A program made the position numbers and the translations under genes. Shown here piece by piece: positions 45,365 through 52,956 of a stretch of 64,000 nucleotides of DNA. The DNA is from Pseudomonadota bacterium (GTDB lineage Bacteria > Pseudomonadota > Gammaproteobacteria > Burkholderiales > Rhodocyclaceae). The DNA lies in NCBI GenBank assembly GCA_018262235.1, contig JAGTRY010000008.1, positions 1 through 64,000 of the forward strand. Direction: 5' to 3'. Numbering within the stretch: position 1 is the stretch's first letter; each line of letters starts with the position of its first letter. The notes under the pieces were generated by a model. It made no database searches. It was not told the DNA's origin and saw nothing but the letters and a program-made list of their open reading frames with translations.

Positions 45365-45910
45365 ATGAAGACACTCAAGGTACTTGGCATCTGCGGCAGC
45401 CTGCGCCGTGCGTCCCGCAACCTCGCGCTGCTGCGCTACGCGCAGGCCAATGCCCCGGCGGGCATCAGTGTTGAGCTGGCCGATCTGTCGGAAGTGCCGT
45501 TCTACAACATGGACCTGACCGAGAAACCCGCCGCCGTGCAAACCCTGCTGACACAGCTGGCGGTGGCCGACGCGCTGATCTTCGCCTGCCCGGAATACAA
45601 TTACTCCATCGCCCCCGCGCTGAAGAATGCGCTGGATTGGGCCTCACGCGAGCCCGACAACGCCTGCCTGGCCGGCAAGGCAGTCGCCTTGATGGGCGCC
45701 GGCGGCGGCATGGGAACCTCACGGGCGCAATATCACCTGCGGCAGGTCTGCGTGTTCCTGGACCTGCACGTGCTGAACAAGCCGGAAATCTTCGCCAATG
45801 CCTTCAGTGGCAGCTTTGATGCAGAAGGCCGGCTGATCGATACCAAACTGCAGGAAATGATCGTCGCACAGCTCGCGGCATTACACGCCTATGCAGAAAA
45901 AATAAGCTGA
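45365..45910 (+). CDS. NAD(P)H-dependent FMN reductase
   Basis: A 181-aa flavodoxin-fold reductase of the ChrR/azoreductase type. Marks are LGICGSLRRASRNLALLRYA (FMN phosphate loop), LIFACPEYNYSIAPALKNALDWASRE (FMN isoalloxazine loop) and VALMGAGGGMGTSRAQYHLRQVC. These enzymes reduce quinones, chromate or azo compounds. GAGAGGAAGG precedes the ATG. A pirin gene follows after 72 bp on the same strand, likely co-transcribed. Confidence 0.93.
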   Translation: MKTLKVLGICGSLRRASRNLALLRYAQANAPAGISVELADLSEVPFYNMDLTEKPAAVQTLLTQLAVADALIFACPEYNYSIAPALKNALDWASREPDNACLAGKAVALMGAGGGMGTSRAQYHLRQVCVFLDLHVLNKPEIFANAFSGSFDAEGRLIDTKLQEMIVAQLAALHAYAEKIS

Positions 45911-45982
45911 CATCCCGCTCAGCATCTTCACCCGGGGGCTTCCCGTTCGCGCCCCCGGACAGCCCCAGAGAGAGGAACGACC

Positions 45983-46684
45983 ATGATAAAAATATTTCGT
46001 GCACAGACGCTTGGCAGATCGAATCTGGGCTGGCTGGAAAGCTGGTTCCACTTTTCGTTTGCCGACTATCATGACCTGGCACGCATCCAGTTCGGCGCGC
46101 TGCGCGTCATCAATGACGACCTGATCCAGGCGGGCAAGGGCTTTGACACCCATGGCCACCGCGACATGGAAATCATTTCCTACGTGATTGACGGCAGCCT
46201 CACCCATTCCGACAGCATGGGCAACCAGCGCACCCTGACCCGTGGCCAGGTGCAGTACATGAGTGCGGGAACCGGGGTACGCCACAGCGAATACAACCGC
46301 GGCAACACGCCATCGCGCCTGTTACAGATGTGGATCCTGCCGGACCGCAGCGGCTACGCGCCACGCTATGGCGATCACGAGTTCGAATGGGCTGCGCGCG
46401 AGAACCGCTGGCTGCATCTGGTGTCGCCCGACACCGGCACTGCGCCGGTCAAGATCCATCAGGACGCCAACTTCTACGCCACCTCACTGTCTCCGGGCAG
46501 CAGAACGATTTTCGAGGTGCGTCCCGACCGTCAGGCCTATCTGGTCCTGATCGAAGGCACAGCCCAGATCAACGGCGAGACCCTGGCCATGCGTGACGGT
46601 CTCGAATCGGTGGGCACATCCCTGGATATCGCCAGCCCTGCCGGCGCCCATCTGCTTGTCATCGAGATGGCTGCCGCCAACTGA
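45983..46684 (+). CDS. Pirin family protein (YhhW-like quercetinase type)
   Basis: A 233-aa bicupin: WFHFSFADYHDLARIQFGALRVINDDLIQAGKGFDTHGHRDMEIISYVIDGSLTHSDSMG carries the His/His/Glu iron ligands of the first cupin, and QYMSAGTGVRHSEYN follows. Members bind Fe(II) and some oxidise quercetin. A GAGAGGA ribosome-binding sequence precedes the start. It pairs with the upstream flavin reductase, a combination suggestive of quinone/flavonoid or redox stress handling. Confidence 0.93.
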   Translation: MIKIFRAQTLGRSNLGWLESWFHFSFADYHDLARIQFGALRVINDDLIQAGKGFDTHGHRDMEIISYVIDGSLTHSDSMGNQRTLTRGQVQYMSAGTGVRHSEYNRGNTPSRLLQMWILPDRSGYAPRYGDHEFEWAARENRWLHLVSPDTGTAPVKIHQDANFYATSLSPGSRTIFEVRPDRQAYLVLIEGTAQINGETLAMRDGLESVGTSLDIASPAGAHLLVIEMAAAN

Positions 46685-46726
46685 CACGAAGCGGGCGCGT
46701 CAGCGACACGCCCGTACTCGGTCAGC

Positions 46727-47164
46727 CTAAACGCCGATGTCCTCATTCCAGAGTTCGGGGAACTCGGCTATGAAGTTGCTCATGATCCGGATGCAACTGC
46801 GATCCTGCAGCACTTCAACGGCCACCCCGCGCGATCGCAGCCATTCCTCTTCCCCCATGAAACTGCTGTGTTCCCCGATCACAACCCTGGGGATCCCGTA
46901 GAGCACGATGGCGCCACTGCACATCGGGCACGGTGACAAGGTCGTGTACAGCACGGATTCGCGGTAGACCTGCGCGGGCAGACGCCCGGCGTTTTCCAGC
47001 GCATCCATCTCGCCGTGCAGGATGGGGCTGCAGTTCTGTATCCGGCGGTTATGGCCACGGCCAATGATCTTGCCGTGATGAACCAGCACCGCGCCAATCG
47101 GAATGCCGCCTTCTGCACGCCCGATTTCAGCTTCTTCCAGAGCGGCTTGCATGTAGAGATCCAT
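46727..47164 (-). CDS. Cytosine deaminase of the yeast Fcy1 type
   Basis: A 145-aa zinc deaminase. The zinc site is HGEMDALENAGRL (His, catalytic Glu) and TTLSPCPMCSGAIVLYGIPRVVIGE (two Cys). From memory it follows Saccharomyces Fcy1 almost end to end, including GGIPIGAVLV, GRGHNRRIQ and a C-terminal ELWNEDIGV. This is unlike the amidohydrolase-type CodA of E. coli. It would convert cytosine to uracil and ammonia. Start MDLYMQAAL at 47164 is preferred. The 270 bp upstream to the next gene contain nothing I can support. Confidence 0.87.
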   Translation of the reverse strand: MDLYMQAALEEAEIGRAEGGIPIGAVLVHHGKIIGRGHNRRIQNCSPILHGEMDALENAGRLPAQVYRESVLYTTLSPCPMCSGAIVLYGIPRVVIGEHSSFMGEEEWLRSRGVAVEVLQDRSCIRIMSNFIAEFPELWNEDIGV

Positions 47165-47434
47165 CGGTTTTCCTTTCGAATGCCAAACAGGCGGTCTGCC
47201 CGTTCCGATGGCTCCGCGGACGGACATGATCACCTGATCATGTTTCAGTCTAGCCGCGACGCTCCGCAGGTACATGGTCGCGTGATGAGGGCTTGATGCG
47301 CGGCAACAACGGGAGCCGGTGTCCTGTCACGCAAAAACAACCGGACCGTATTCAAGCTGTAACACTCGACTTTGATGATGCGTGGTTTTCTTGCCGTGAC
47401 TTTTGTGCGGCGTATTCTTCGGAGCCATCAAACC

Positions 47435-49414
47435 ATGCAGCACCATCCTGTTTTCCCGCGTTCCCTCATCCTCCTGGCAGTCCTGACCAGCCTCGGACTG
47501 GGTGCTTGCGGTGGCAGCAGCTCGAACGACGACAGCACCAGCGCCGTCGTCAGCGATAGCTATGTCATTCCGGCCGCACCTGCAGGCCTGGGCTACGCCG
47601 AGACGGCCGCGGTGCAGGATGAGACGACAGTCCTGCCTTTCGTCGATTACGCCTACACCAACCAGCGTGGCGATGCGCGCTACGCCACGCTAGCCACCAA
47701 TGCCGGCGTACGTCTGCTCGCGGGCGTCCTGGACCTGTGGACGCCCAGCACGCTGATCGTCGATGCGGGCGTAACGGCTGCAGCCAACGGCAGCTTCCCG
47801 GCCGTGGTCGCCTCGACCTGGAGCGGCATTCCGGGAGATGCCACCGATGGCAAGAAGGTCAACGCGACCGTGCTCGATGCCAACATCCAGTACGTCGTCA
47901 CGGCAACGACAGCACGCACGGCCGAGCAGGCCACCGCAGCCTATCTCGATGACCGCCGCGGCAAAGGCTACAGCGTCACCGACGGAATGGGTCCGCTCAC
48001 CACAGCCTGGCGCACGGCAGCCCAACAGACAACGTCGATCACCAGCGTGCCGGCAGATGCCACCACGGTGCTGTATAGCGACAGCGGCAACAATATCGGC
48101 GTGGGGAGCAGCACCAACACGACCTTCGGGGCCGCAGTAGACCTGATTTCCAGCATCGGCAACAACGCCTCGACCGAACCGGCCAAGCGTTTCTACAAAT
48201 ACGCCCGCCCCTGGCGCTGGAGCAGCAGTGTCGTCGTCGTCCCCGAACTGGTCCCTGCCAAGAGCACGACACCTGCGACCGATGGCGGCACCCCCAGCGG
48301 CCACACCGCAGAAGCCACGCGTGATGCCATCGCCATGGCCTATCTGGTACCGGAACGATTCCAGGAAATGATCGCCCGCGGTGCTGAACTCGGTGAGAAC
48401 CGCATTCTGGCCGGCATGCATTCGCCCATCGACGTGATCACCGGCCGCATCCAGGGCCTGGCTGCCGCAGCGGCGAACCTCACCGCTGCCTCAAGCACCA
48501 CGCGCAAGACAGCGGTCGACCAGGCCCATACCGCGCTGATGGCCGCCAGCAGCACCAGCGATCTGCAAGCCTTCAACGCCTACGCGCACTCCGGCACCAC
48601 GGCAACGGATCGCTTTGCCGACTACGCCACCAACAAGACAAACTACCTGCGTCGTCTGACCTACGGCTTTGCGCAGATTGCCGACAAGACCAAGTCCGCC
48701 GTGGTCCCCAAGGAGGCCGAAGTCCTGCTCGAAACGCGTCTGCCGTATCTGGACGCCACGCAGCGTCGCGTCGTGCTGAAAACCACCGCACTGGCTTCCG
48801 GTTATCCGGTCATGGACGATGCAGAAGGTTGGGGCCGTCTGAACCTGTTCGCTGCCGCAGATGGTTATGGCGCCTTCAATGGCGACGTGAGCGTGACGAT
48901 GGATGCCAGCCTCGGCGGGTTCAACGCCAGCGACACCTGGCGCAATGACATCAGCGGGAGCGGCAAGCTCAGCAAGCTGGGCACAGGCACCCTGCGTCTG
49001 GCTGGCAGCAACAGCTACAGCGGCGGCACACAGCTCGCCGCAGGCACCCTGGCGGCAGACTCGGTCAATGCCTTCGGCACAGGGGATGTCTATGTCAGCG
49101 GCGGTACCTTGCTGAGCAATGCCGCAGGCACACTGGCCATCACCGGCAATTTCACCCAGCTCTCCAGCAGCACCCTGCAAGTCGCGCTGCGCAGCAACAG
49201 CCAGGGCACGCTAGCCATCAGCGGTTCCGCGATCCTCGCCGGTGGCGCCTTGCACGTGAGCTTTCCGGGCAGCTACAAACCGGTGGTGGGCGATGTCATC
49301 ACCGTCGTGAGCGCCGCCAGACGTTACGGCAGTTTCACCAGCATCACCGTTGACGGTTTCAAGGCCACGCCGACCTATACCGCAACTGGCGTGCAGCTAC
49401 GCATCACGGGCTGA
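47435..49414 (+). CDS. PAP2-family acid phosphatase lipoprotein with autotransporter-type beta repeat
   Basis: A 659-aa exported protein. The start at 47435 gives a lipoprotein signal peptide ending LGLGACGGSSS. Residues about 40-480 form a PAP2/vanadium-haloperoxidase-like phosphatase with the split motif KRFYKYARPW, GGTPSGHTAEATRDA and NRILAGMHSPIDV (R-X5-H-X3-D). The C-terminal 180 residues read SGSGKLSKLGTGTLRLAGSNSYSGGTQLAAGTL, the passenger-associated (PATR) beta-helix repeat of autotransporters. No C-terminal outer-membrane barrel follows, and the protein simply ends VQLRITG. It is followed by a strong terminator. Confidence 0.87.
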   Translation: MQHHPVFPRSLILLAVLTSLGLGACGGSSSNDDSTSAVVSDSYVIPAAPAGLGYAETAAVQDETTVLPFVDYAYTNQRGDARYATLATNAGVRLLAGVLDLWTPSTLIVDAGVTAAANGSFPAVVASTWSGIPGDATDGKKVNATVLDANIQYVVTATTARTAEQATAAYLDDRRGKGYSVTDGMGPLTTAWRTAAQQTTSITSVPADATTVLYSDSGNNIGVGSSTNTTFGAAVDLISSIGNNASTEPAKRFYKYARPWRWSSSVVVVPELVPAKSTTPATDGGTPSGHTAEATRDAIAMAYLVPERFQEMIARGAELGENRILAGMHSPIDVITGRIQGLAAAAANLTAASSTTRKTAVDQAHTALMAASSTSDLQAFNAYAHSGTTATDRFADYATNKTNYLRRLTYGFAQIADKTKSAVVPKEAEVLLETRLPYLDATQRRVVLKTTALASGYPVMDDAEGWGRLNLFAAADGYGAFNGDVSVTMDASLGGFNASDTWRNDISGSGKLSKLGTGTLRLAGSNSYSGGTQLAAGTLAADSVNAFGTGDVYVSGGTLLSNAAGTLAITGNFTQLSSSTLQVALRSNSQGTLAISGSAILAGGALHVSFPGSYKPVVGDVITVVSAARRYGSFTSITVDGFKATPTYTATGVQLRITG

Positions 49415-49438
49415 TCTCCTATCTCCAGCCACCCGGCA

Positions 49439-49480
49439 GAACCGCACGCAGCCTTCCCGGTTGCGTGCGGTTTTGTTTTT
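49439..49480 (+). terminator. Rho-independent terminator after the PAP2 lipoprotein gene
   Basis: An 11-bp stem (AACCGCACGCA / TGCGTGCGGTT) with an 11-base loop is followed by TTGTTTTT. It begins 25 bp after the stop codon and isolates the nifB promoter downstream. Confidence 0.88.
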
Positions 49481-49603
49481 CCGGGCTTCAGCCTTGCGGT
49501 GCAGGCACCACGACAGACTGTTTTGGTTCAGGCGCGGGTCTCTTCGTACTTCCCTCTTTTTCGTCATTGAAGGCAGCACAGTTGTTCGGACATGTCCCGT
49601 CTC

Positions 49604-49619
49604 TGTGCCATTCCACACA
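49604..49619. promoter_or_regulatory. NifA upstream activator sequence for nifB
   Basis: TGTGCCATTCCACACA is an exact TGT-N10-ACA. It lies about 76 bp upstream of the nifB -24 element, on the distance scale of known NifA sites. Confidence 0.8.
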
Positions 49620-49694
49620 AACCGTGCTGTCACCAAGCCGACAGCAGGCGCCCCAACCCACACCAAGTCATTGATTAATCGTGTTTTTGAATAC

Positions 49695-49710
49695 AGGCAC
49701 GGCATTTGCT
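49695..49710 (+). promoter_or_regulatory. Sigma-54 (-24/-12) promoter for nifB
   Basis: AGGCACGGCATTTGCT matches TGGCACG-N4-TTGCW except for the first base and keeps GG-N10-GC spacing. Transcription would start near 49721, just upstream of the AGGGAG ribosome-binding sequence. With the NifA site upstream, this is the promoter of the nifB-fdxN-ArsC-like-draG unit. Confidence 0.87.
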
Positions 49711-49744
49711 GATCTCTTCGCAAACAGATCACAGGGAGTCCGGC

Positions 49745-51241
49745 ATGCCCACCCCAACCCTCGGCACACCTCTTTCCGCCTCTGGCTGTAGCGCCGGCAG
49801 TTGCGGTTCCAAATCTTCACAGATGGATGGCCTGTCGGCCGATATCCAGCGCAAGGTCCAGGATCATCCCTGTTACTCGGAAGAAGCCCATCACCACTTC
49901 GCGCGCATGCACGTAGCGGTGGCGCCGGCCTGCAACATCCAGTGCAATTACTGCAATCGCAAGTACGACTGCAGCAACGAATCCCGCCCCGGCGTTGTCT
50001 CCGAAGTCCTCACGCCCTCGCAAGCCGTGAAGAAAACCCTGGCTGTCGCGGCAGCGATCCCGCAAATGAGCGTACTGGGCATCGCCGGCCCGGGCGATGC
50101 TCTGGCCAATCCGGAGCGCAGCTTCACGGTTTTCCGTGAATTGCAGCTGCGCGCACCGGACATCAAGCTGTGCCTGTCGACCAACGGCCTGATGCTGCCG
50201 GAGTATGTCGAGCAGATCGCCGCCGCCAATGTGGACCATGTCACCATCACCATCAACTGCATCGACCCGGACATCGGCGCGCAGATCTACCCGTGGATCT
50301 TCTGGAACCACCGCCGCATCCATGGCCGCGAAGCTGCCGAAATCCTCATCGCCCAGCAGCAGAAGGGGCTGGAGATGCTGGTGGCACGTGGCATCCTGGT
50401 GAAGATCAATTCGGTGCTGATTCCCGGCATCAATGACGAGCATCTCAAGGAAGTCTCGCGCGTCGTGCGCGCCAAGGGCGCTTTCCTGCATAACGTGATG
50501 CCGCTGATCTCGGACCCGGCACACGGCACCTACTTCGGTCTCTCCGGCCAGCGCGGGCCGACCCCCGAAGAACTGCAAAACCTGCAGGACGCCTGTGCCG
50601 GTGACATGAACATGATGCGCCACTGCCGCCAGTGTCGTGCCGATGCGGTCGGCATGCTCGGCGAGGACCGTGGTGCAGACTTCACGATGGACAAGATCGA
50701 AGCACTGGAGATCGACGCTCAGTTTGAACAGGCGGCCATGCAGCGGCGGGTCGCACTGCGTACGGAAATCAATGCCGAACTGGAAGCCAAGCGCGCGGCC
50801 CGTCACACCGCGATCATCTCCCTGCTCCGCCCGGCCAAGCCGCAAGGCCGCCCGGTTCACATGGCGGTAGCCAGCAGCGGTGGCGGGTTGATCAACCAGC
50901 ATTTCGGTCACGCCAAGGAATTCCTGATTTACGAAGCCAGCAGCGCCGGCGTGCGTTTTCTCGGGCCGCGCCGCGCCGCACAGTACTGTGGTGGCGAGGC
51001 CGATTGCGGGGAAGCCGAGAACACCTTGGCGCGCACGATTGCCGTGCTGGCCGATTGCGAAGTGGTGCTGTGCTCACGCATCGGCATCGAGCCCTGGGGC
51101 AAGCTTGAAGCGGCCGGCATCCGGCCCAACGGGGAACACGCCATGGAGCCCATCGAAGAAGCGATTGGCAAGGTCTGGCAGGAAATGCTTGCGGCCGGAA
51201 AACTGAACGCAGCCCCTTTCGAGGACCAGAAGATGGCATAG
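49745..51241 (+). CDS. nifB: Nitrogenase cofactor biosynthesis protein NifB
   Basis: NifB is the radical SAM enzyme that fuses two 4Fe-4S clusters, adding carbide and sulfur, to make NifB-co, the FeMo-co precursor. The 498-aa protein has a short Cys-containing leader (GCSAGSCGS), the radical SAM cluster motif CNIQCNYCNRKYDC (Cys63, 67, 70), IAGPGDALANPE and CLSTNGLMLPEY. Cluster-ligand cysteines follow in MRHCRQCRADAVGMLGED. The C-terminal domain (about 372-490) is NifX/NafY-like (VHMAVASSGGGLINQHFGHAKEFLIYE), a fusion common in proteobacterial NifB. Start MPTPTLGTP is supported by AGGGAG. Confidence 0.98.
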   Translation: MPTPTLGTPLSASGCSAGSCGSKSSQMDGLSADIQRKVQDHPCYSEEAHHHFARMHVAVAPACNIQCNYCNRKYDCSNESRPGVVSEVLTPSQAVKKTLAVAAAIPQMSVLGIAGPGDALANPERSFTVFRELQLRAPDIKLCLSTNGLMLPEYVEQIAAANVDHVTITINCIDPDIGAQIYPWIFWNHRRIHGREAAEILIAQQQKGLEMLVARGILVKINSVLIPGINDEHLKEVSRVVRAKGAFLHNVMPLISDPAHGTYFGLSGQRGPTPEELQNLQDACAGDMNMMRHCRQCRADAVGMLGEDRGADFTMDKIEALEIDAQFEQAAMQRRVALRTEINAELEAKRAARHTAIISLLRPAKPQGRPVHMAVASSGGGLINQHFGHAKEFLIYEASSAGVRFLGPRRAAQYCGGEADCGEAENTLARTIAVLADCEVVLCSRIGIEPWGKLEAAGIRPNGEHAMEPIEEAIGKVWQEMLAAGKLNAAPFEDQKMA

Positions 51242-51244
51242 ATC

Positions 51245-51280
51245 GGTACTGAGGCGCCCCGACGGGTGCGCCTCAGTACC
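51245..51280 (+). promoter_or_regulatory. Strong RNA hairpin between nifB and fdxN
   Basis: GGTACTGAGGCGC and GCGCCTCAGTACC are perfect 13-bp arms around a 10-base loop whose CCC/GGG can extend the stem. No T-run follows, so it is not a standard terminator. The fdxN ribosome-binding GGAGG lies 5 bases after it. It probably stabilises or separates the nifB and fdxN parts of the mRNA. Confidence 0.7.
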
Positions 51281-51295
51281 TTGCCGGAGGCAAAA

Positions 51296-51574
51296 ATGGC
51301 ATTGGAAATCGTTGAAGGGTGTGTGAATTGTTGGGCATGCCTGCCCTTGTGCCCGAACGAGGCGATCATTGAAGCGACACCCCACTTCCTGATCGCCCCC
51401 GAGCTGTGTACCGAATGCGTCGAGGCTTTTGCCACCCCGCAATGCGCCGCCATCTGCCCGGTGGAAGGGGTGATCCTCAACGAGCTGGGGGAAGCCTTGA
51501 ATCCCCCCGGTTCCCTCACCGGCATTGGCGCCAGCGCAAGCGTGTCCGTCTTCCGCAACGAAGCAGGTGCGTGA
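51296..51574 (+). CDS. fdxN: nif-associated 2[4Fe-4S] ferredoxin (FdxN type)
   Basis: A 92-aa bacterial-type ferredoxin. The first cluster motif is CVNCWACLPLCPNEAI. The second is CTECVEAFATPQCAAICPVEGV, with the C-X2-C-X8-C-X3-C spacing typical of nif-linked FdxN proteins. It follows nifB, its usual position; FdxN proteins supply electrons to NifB or nitrogenase. The start MALEIVEG at 51296 is set by GGAGG; the track start lies in the hairpin. Confidence 0.95.
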   Translation: MALEIVEGCVNCWACLPLCPNEAIIEATPHFLIAPELCTECVEAFATPQCAAICPVEGVILNELGEALNPPGSLTGIGASASVSVFRNEAGA

Positions 51575-51575
51575 A

Positions 51576-51989
51576 ATGGCGACCGTACATTTCTGGGGCA
51601 AACCCGGCTGCCAGACCAACATCCGACAGCAAGCCATCCTCCGTGCCGCCGGACACGAACTGATCCTCCACGATCTGCTGCACGAAGCCTGGAGTCCGCA
51701 GCGTCTGCTGGATTTCTTCATCGACCTGCCGGTAGAGGCCTGGTTCAACATGAACGCCCCGAAAGTGAAATCCGGCGAAATCTCACCGGACTTGTTCGAC
51801 ACCAGCTCGGCCTTGAAAGCCATGATTGCCGAACCCATCCTGATCCGTCGTCCACTGATCGAGATCGGCACGGTACGCCTGGCAGGCTTCGATGCCGCGC
51901 GTCTCGAAACCTTGATCGGTCTGAATGGCAAGACGGTCCCTGATACCTGCTCGGCCAGCGTCGCCGGACATGGCGGGCAAGCAAAGTGA
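51576..51989 (+). CDS. ArsC/Spx-fold nitrogenase-associated protein
   Basis: A 137-aa thioredoxin-like protein of the ArsC/Spx fold, in the 'nitrogenase-associated' subgroup. It starts MATVHFWGKPGCQTNIRQQAILRAAGHEL, with a single cysteine in place of a CXXC pair. It continues EAWSPQRLLDFFIDLPVEAWFNMNAPKVKSGE and MIAEPILIRRPLIEIG. Members are found between nifB/fdxN and dra or nif genes; function is unknown. The start lies one base after the fdxN stop. draG follows after 7 bp. Confidence 0.88.
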   Translation: MATVHFWGKPGCQTNIRQQAILRAAGHELILHDLLHEAWSPQRLLDFFIDLPVEAWFNMNAPKVKSGEISPDLFDTSSALKAMIAEPILIRRPLIEIGTVRLAGFDAARLETLIGLNGKTVPDTCSASVAGHGGQAK

Positions 51990-51996
51990 GGTTCAC

Positions 51997-52956
51997 ATGC
52001 AGGCAAGCCTTCCTTTCATCCAGACCATGAGCATGAGTCTGCGCAGTGTCACCCACAACCCGCTTCGCCTGCAGATGCGGACCCACGCGCGTGGGGCGAT
52101 GCTGGGGCTGGCTCTGGGCGATGCATTGGGAGCGACGGTGGAATTCATGACACCGCGCGAAATCCGGGCCCAACTCGGCCGTCACAACCAGATCCGCGGC
52201 GGCGGCTGGCTAAGGCTGGCGTGCGGGCAGGTCACCGATGACACGACCATGGCATTCGCCCTGGCCGAAGCCTGGCTCCTGCGCCGCAATGCCCCTGCGG
52301 CAGAAGACTACGCCCAGGCCTTTGACACCTGGATGCGGGCCAAGCCTGTCGATATCGGCAACACCGTGCGCCGCGGCATCGTGCGTTTTCGCAACACGGG
52401 ACAAGCCTGCGTCCTTCCCTCGGAAGATGCCGGCAATGGGGCCACCATGCGTTGCGCGCCGATCGGTCTGGTCCTGCTCGGCGCGCCCTCCGACACCATT
52501 GCCCGCGCCACGCTCGCCCAGGCCCGGGTGACTCACTACCATCCCCTCACCGACGCAGCCACCCTGACCGTGGTGAACATGGTCCAGGCGGGCGTCAGCG
52601 GTGCCGGCATCCGCGCCGTGATGGCCCAGGCCAACCTGCTTGTCCGCGAGTTCCCGCAGTTCGGTTTCCGTGGCAAACACGTCGACAATCCCAGCGGCTA
52701 CATCGTCGACACCATGCGTGCCGTGTTGCACGCCATCGACATCAACGACAACTTCGAGTCCGCACTGGTGGAAGTCGTCAATCGCGGGGGCGATGCCGAC
52801 ACCACCGGCGCCATCGCCGGCATGATCATGGGCGCCCTGCATGGCGAAGCCGGCCTGCCCGAACGCTGGCTACGTGCGCTGGATCCGGGGGTCTACAAAC
52901 GCTGCATCGATTATGCCGACGGTTTGATCGAGCGTTCACCGGCCTGGCTACTCTGA
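51997..52956 (+). CDS. draG: ADP-ribosyl-[dinitrogen reductase] hydrolase DraG
   Basis: DraG removes ADP-ribose from dinitrogenase reductase (NifH) and so reactivates nitrogenase. The 319-aa protein shows RGAMLGLALGDALGATVEFMTPREI, RGGGWLRLACGQVTDDTTMAFALAEAWL (first Mn site residues), GNGATMRCAPIGL and VNRGGDADTTGAIAGMIMGALHG (second metal site). The match to Azospirillum/Rhodospirillum DraG is strong in motif layout. An N-terminal 35 residues precede the usual start. The partner draT is not adjacent. The stop overlaps the convergent S41 gene by 9 bp. Confidence 0.93.
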   Translation: MQASLPFIQTMSMSLRSVTHNPLRLQMRTHARGAMLGLALGDALGATVEFMTPREIRAQLGRHNQIRGGGWLRLACGQVTDDTTMAFALAEAWLLRRNAPAAEDYAQAFDTWMRAKPVDIGNTVRRGIVRFRNTGQACVLPSEDAGNGATMRCAPIGLVLLGAPSDTIARATLAQARVTHYHPLTDAATLTVVNMVQAGVSGAGIRAVMAQANLLVREFPQFGFRGKHVDNPSGYIVDTMRAVLHAIDINDNFESALVEVVNRGGDADTTGAIAGMIMGALHGEAGLPERWLRALDPGVYKRCIDYADGLIERSPAWLL

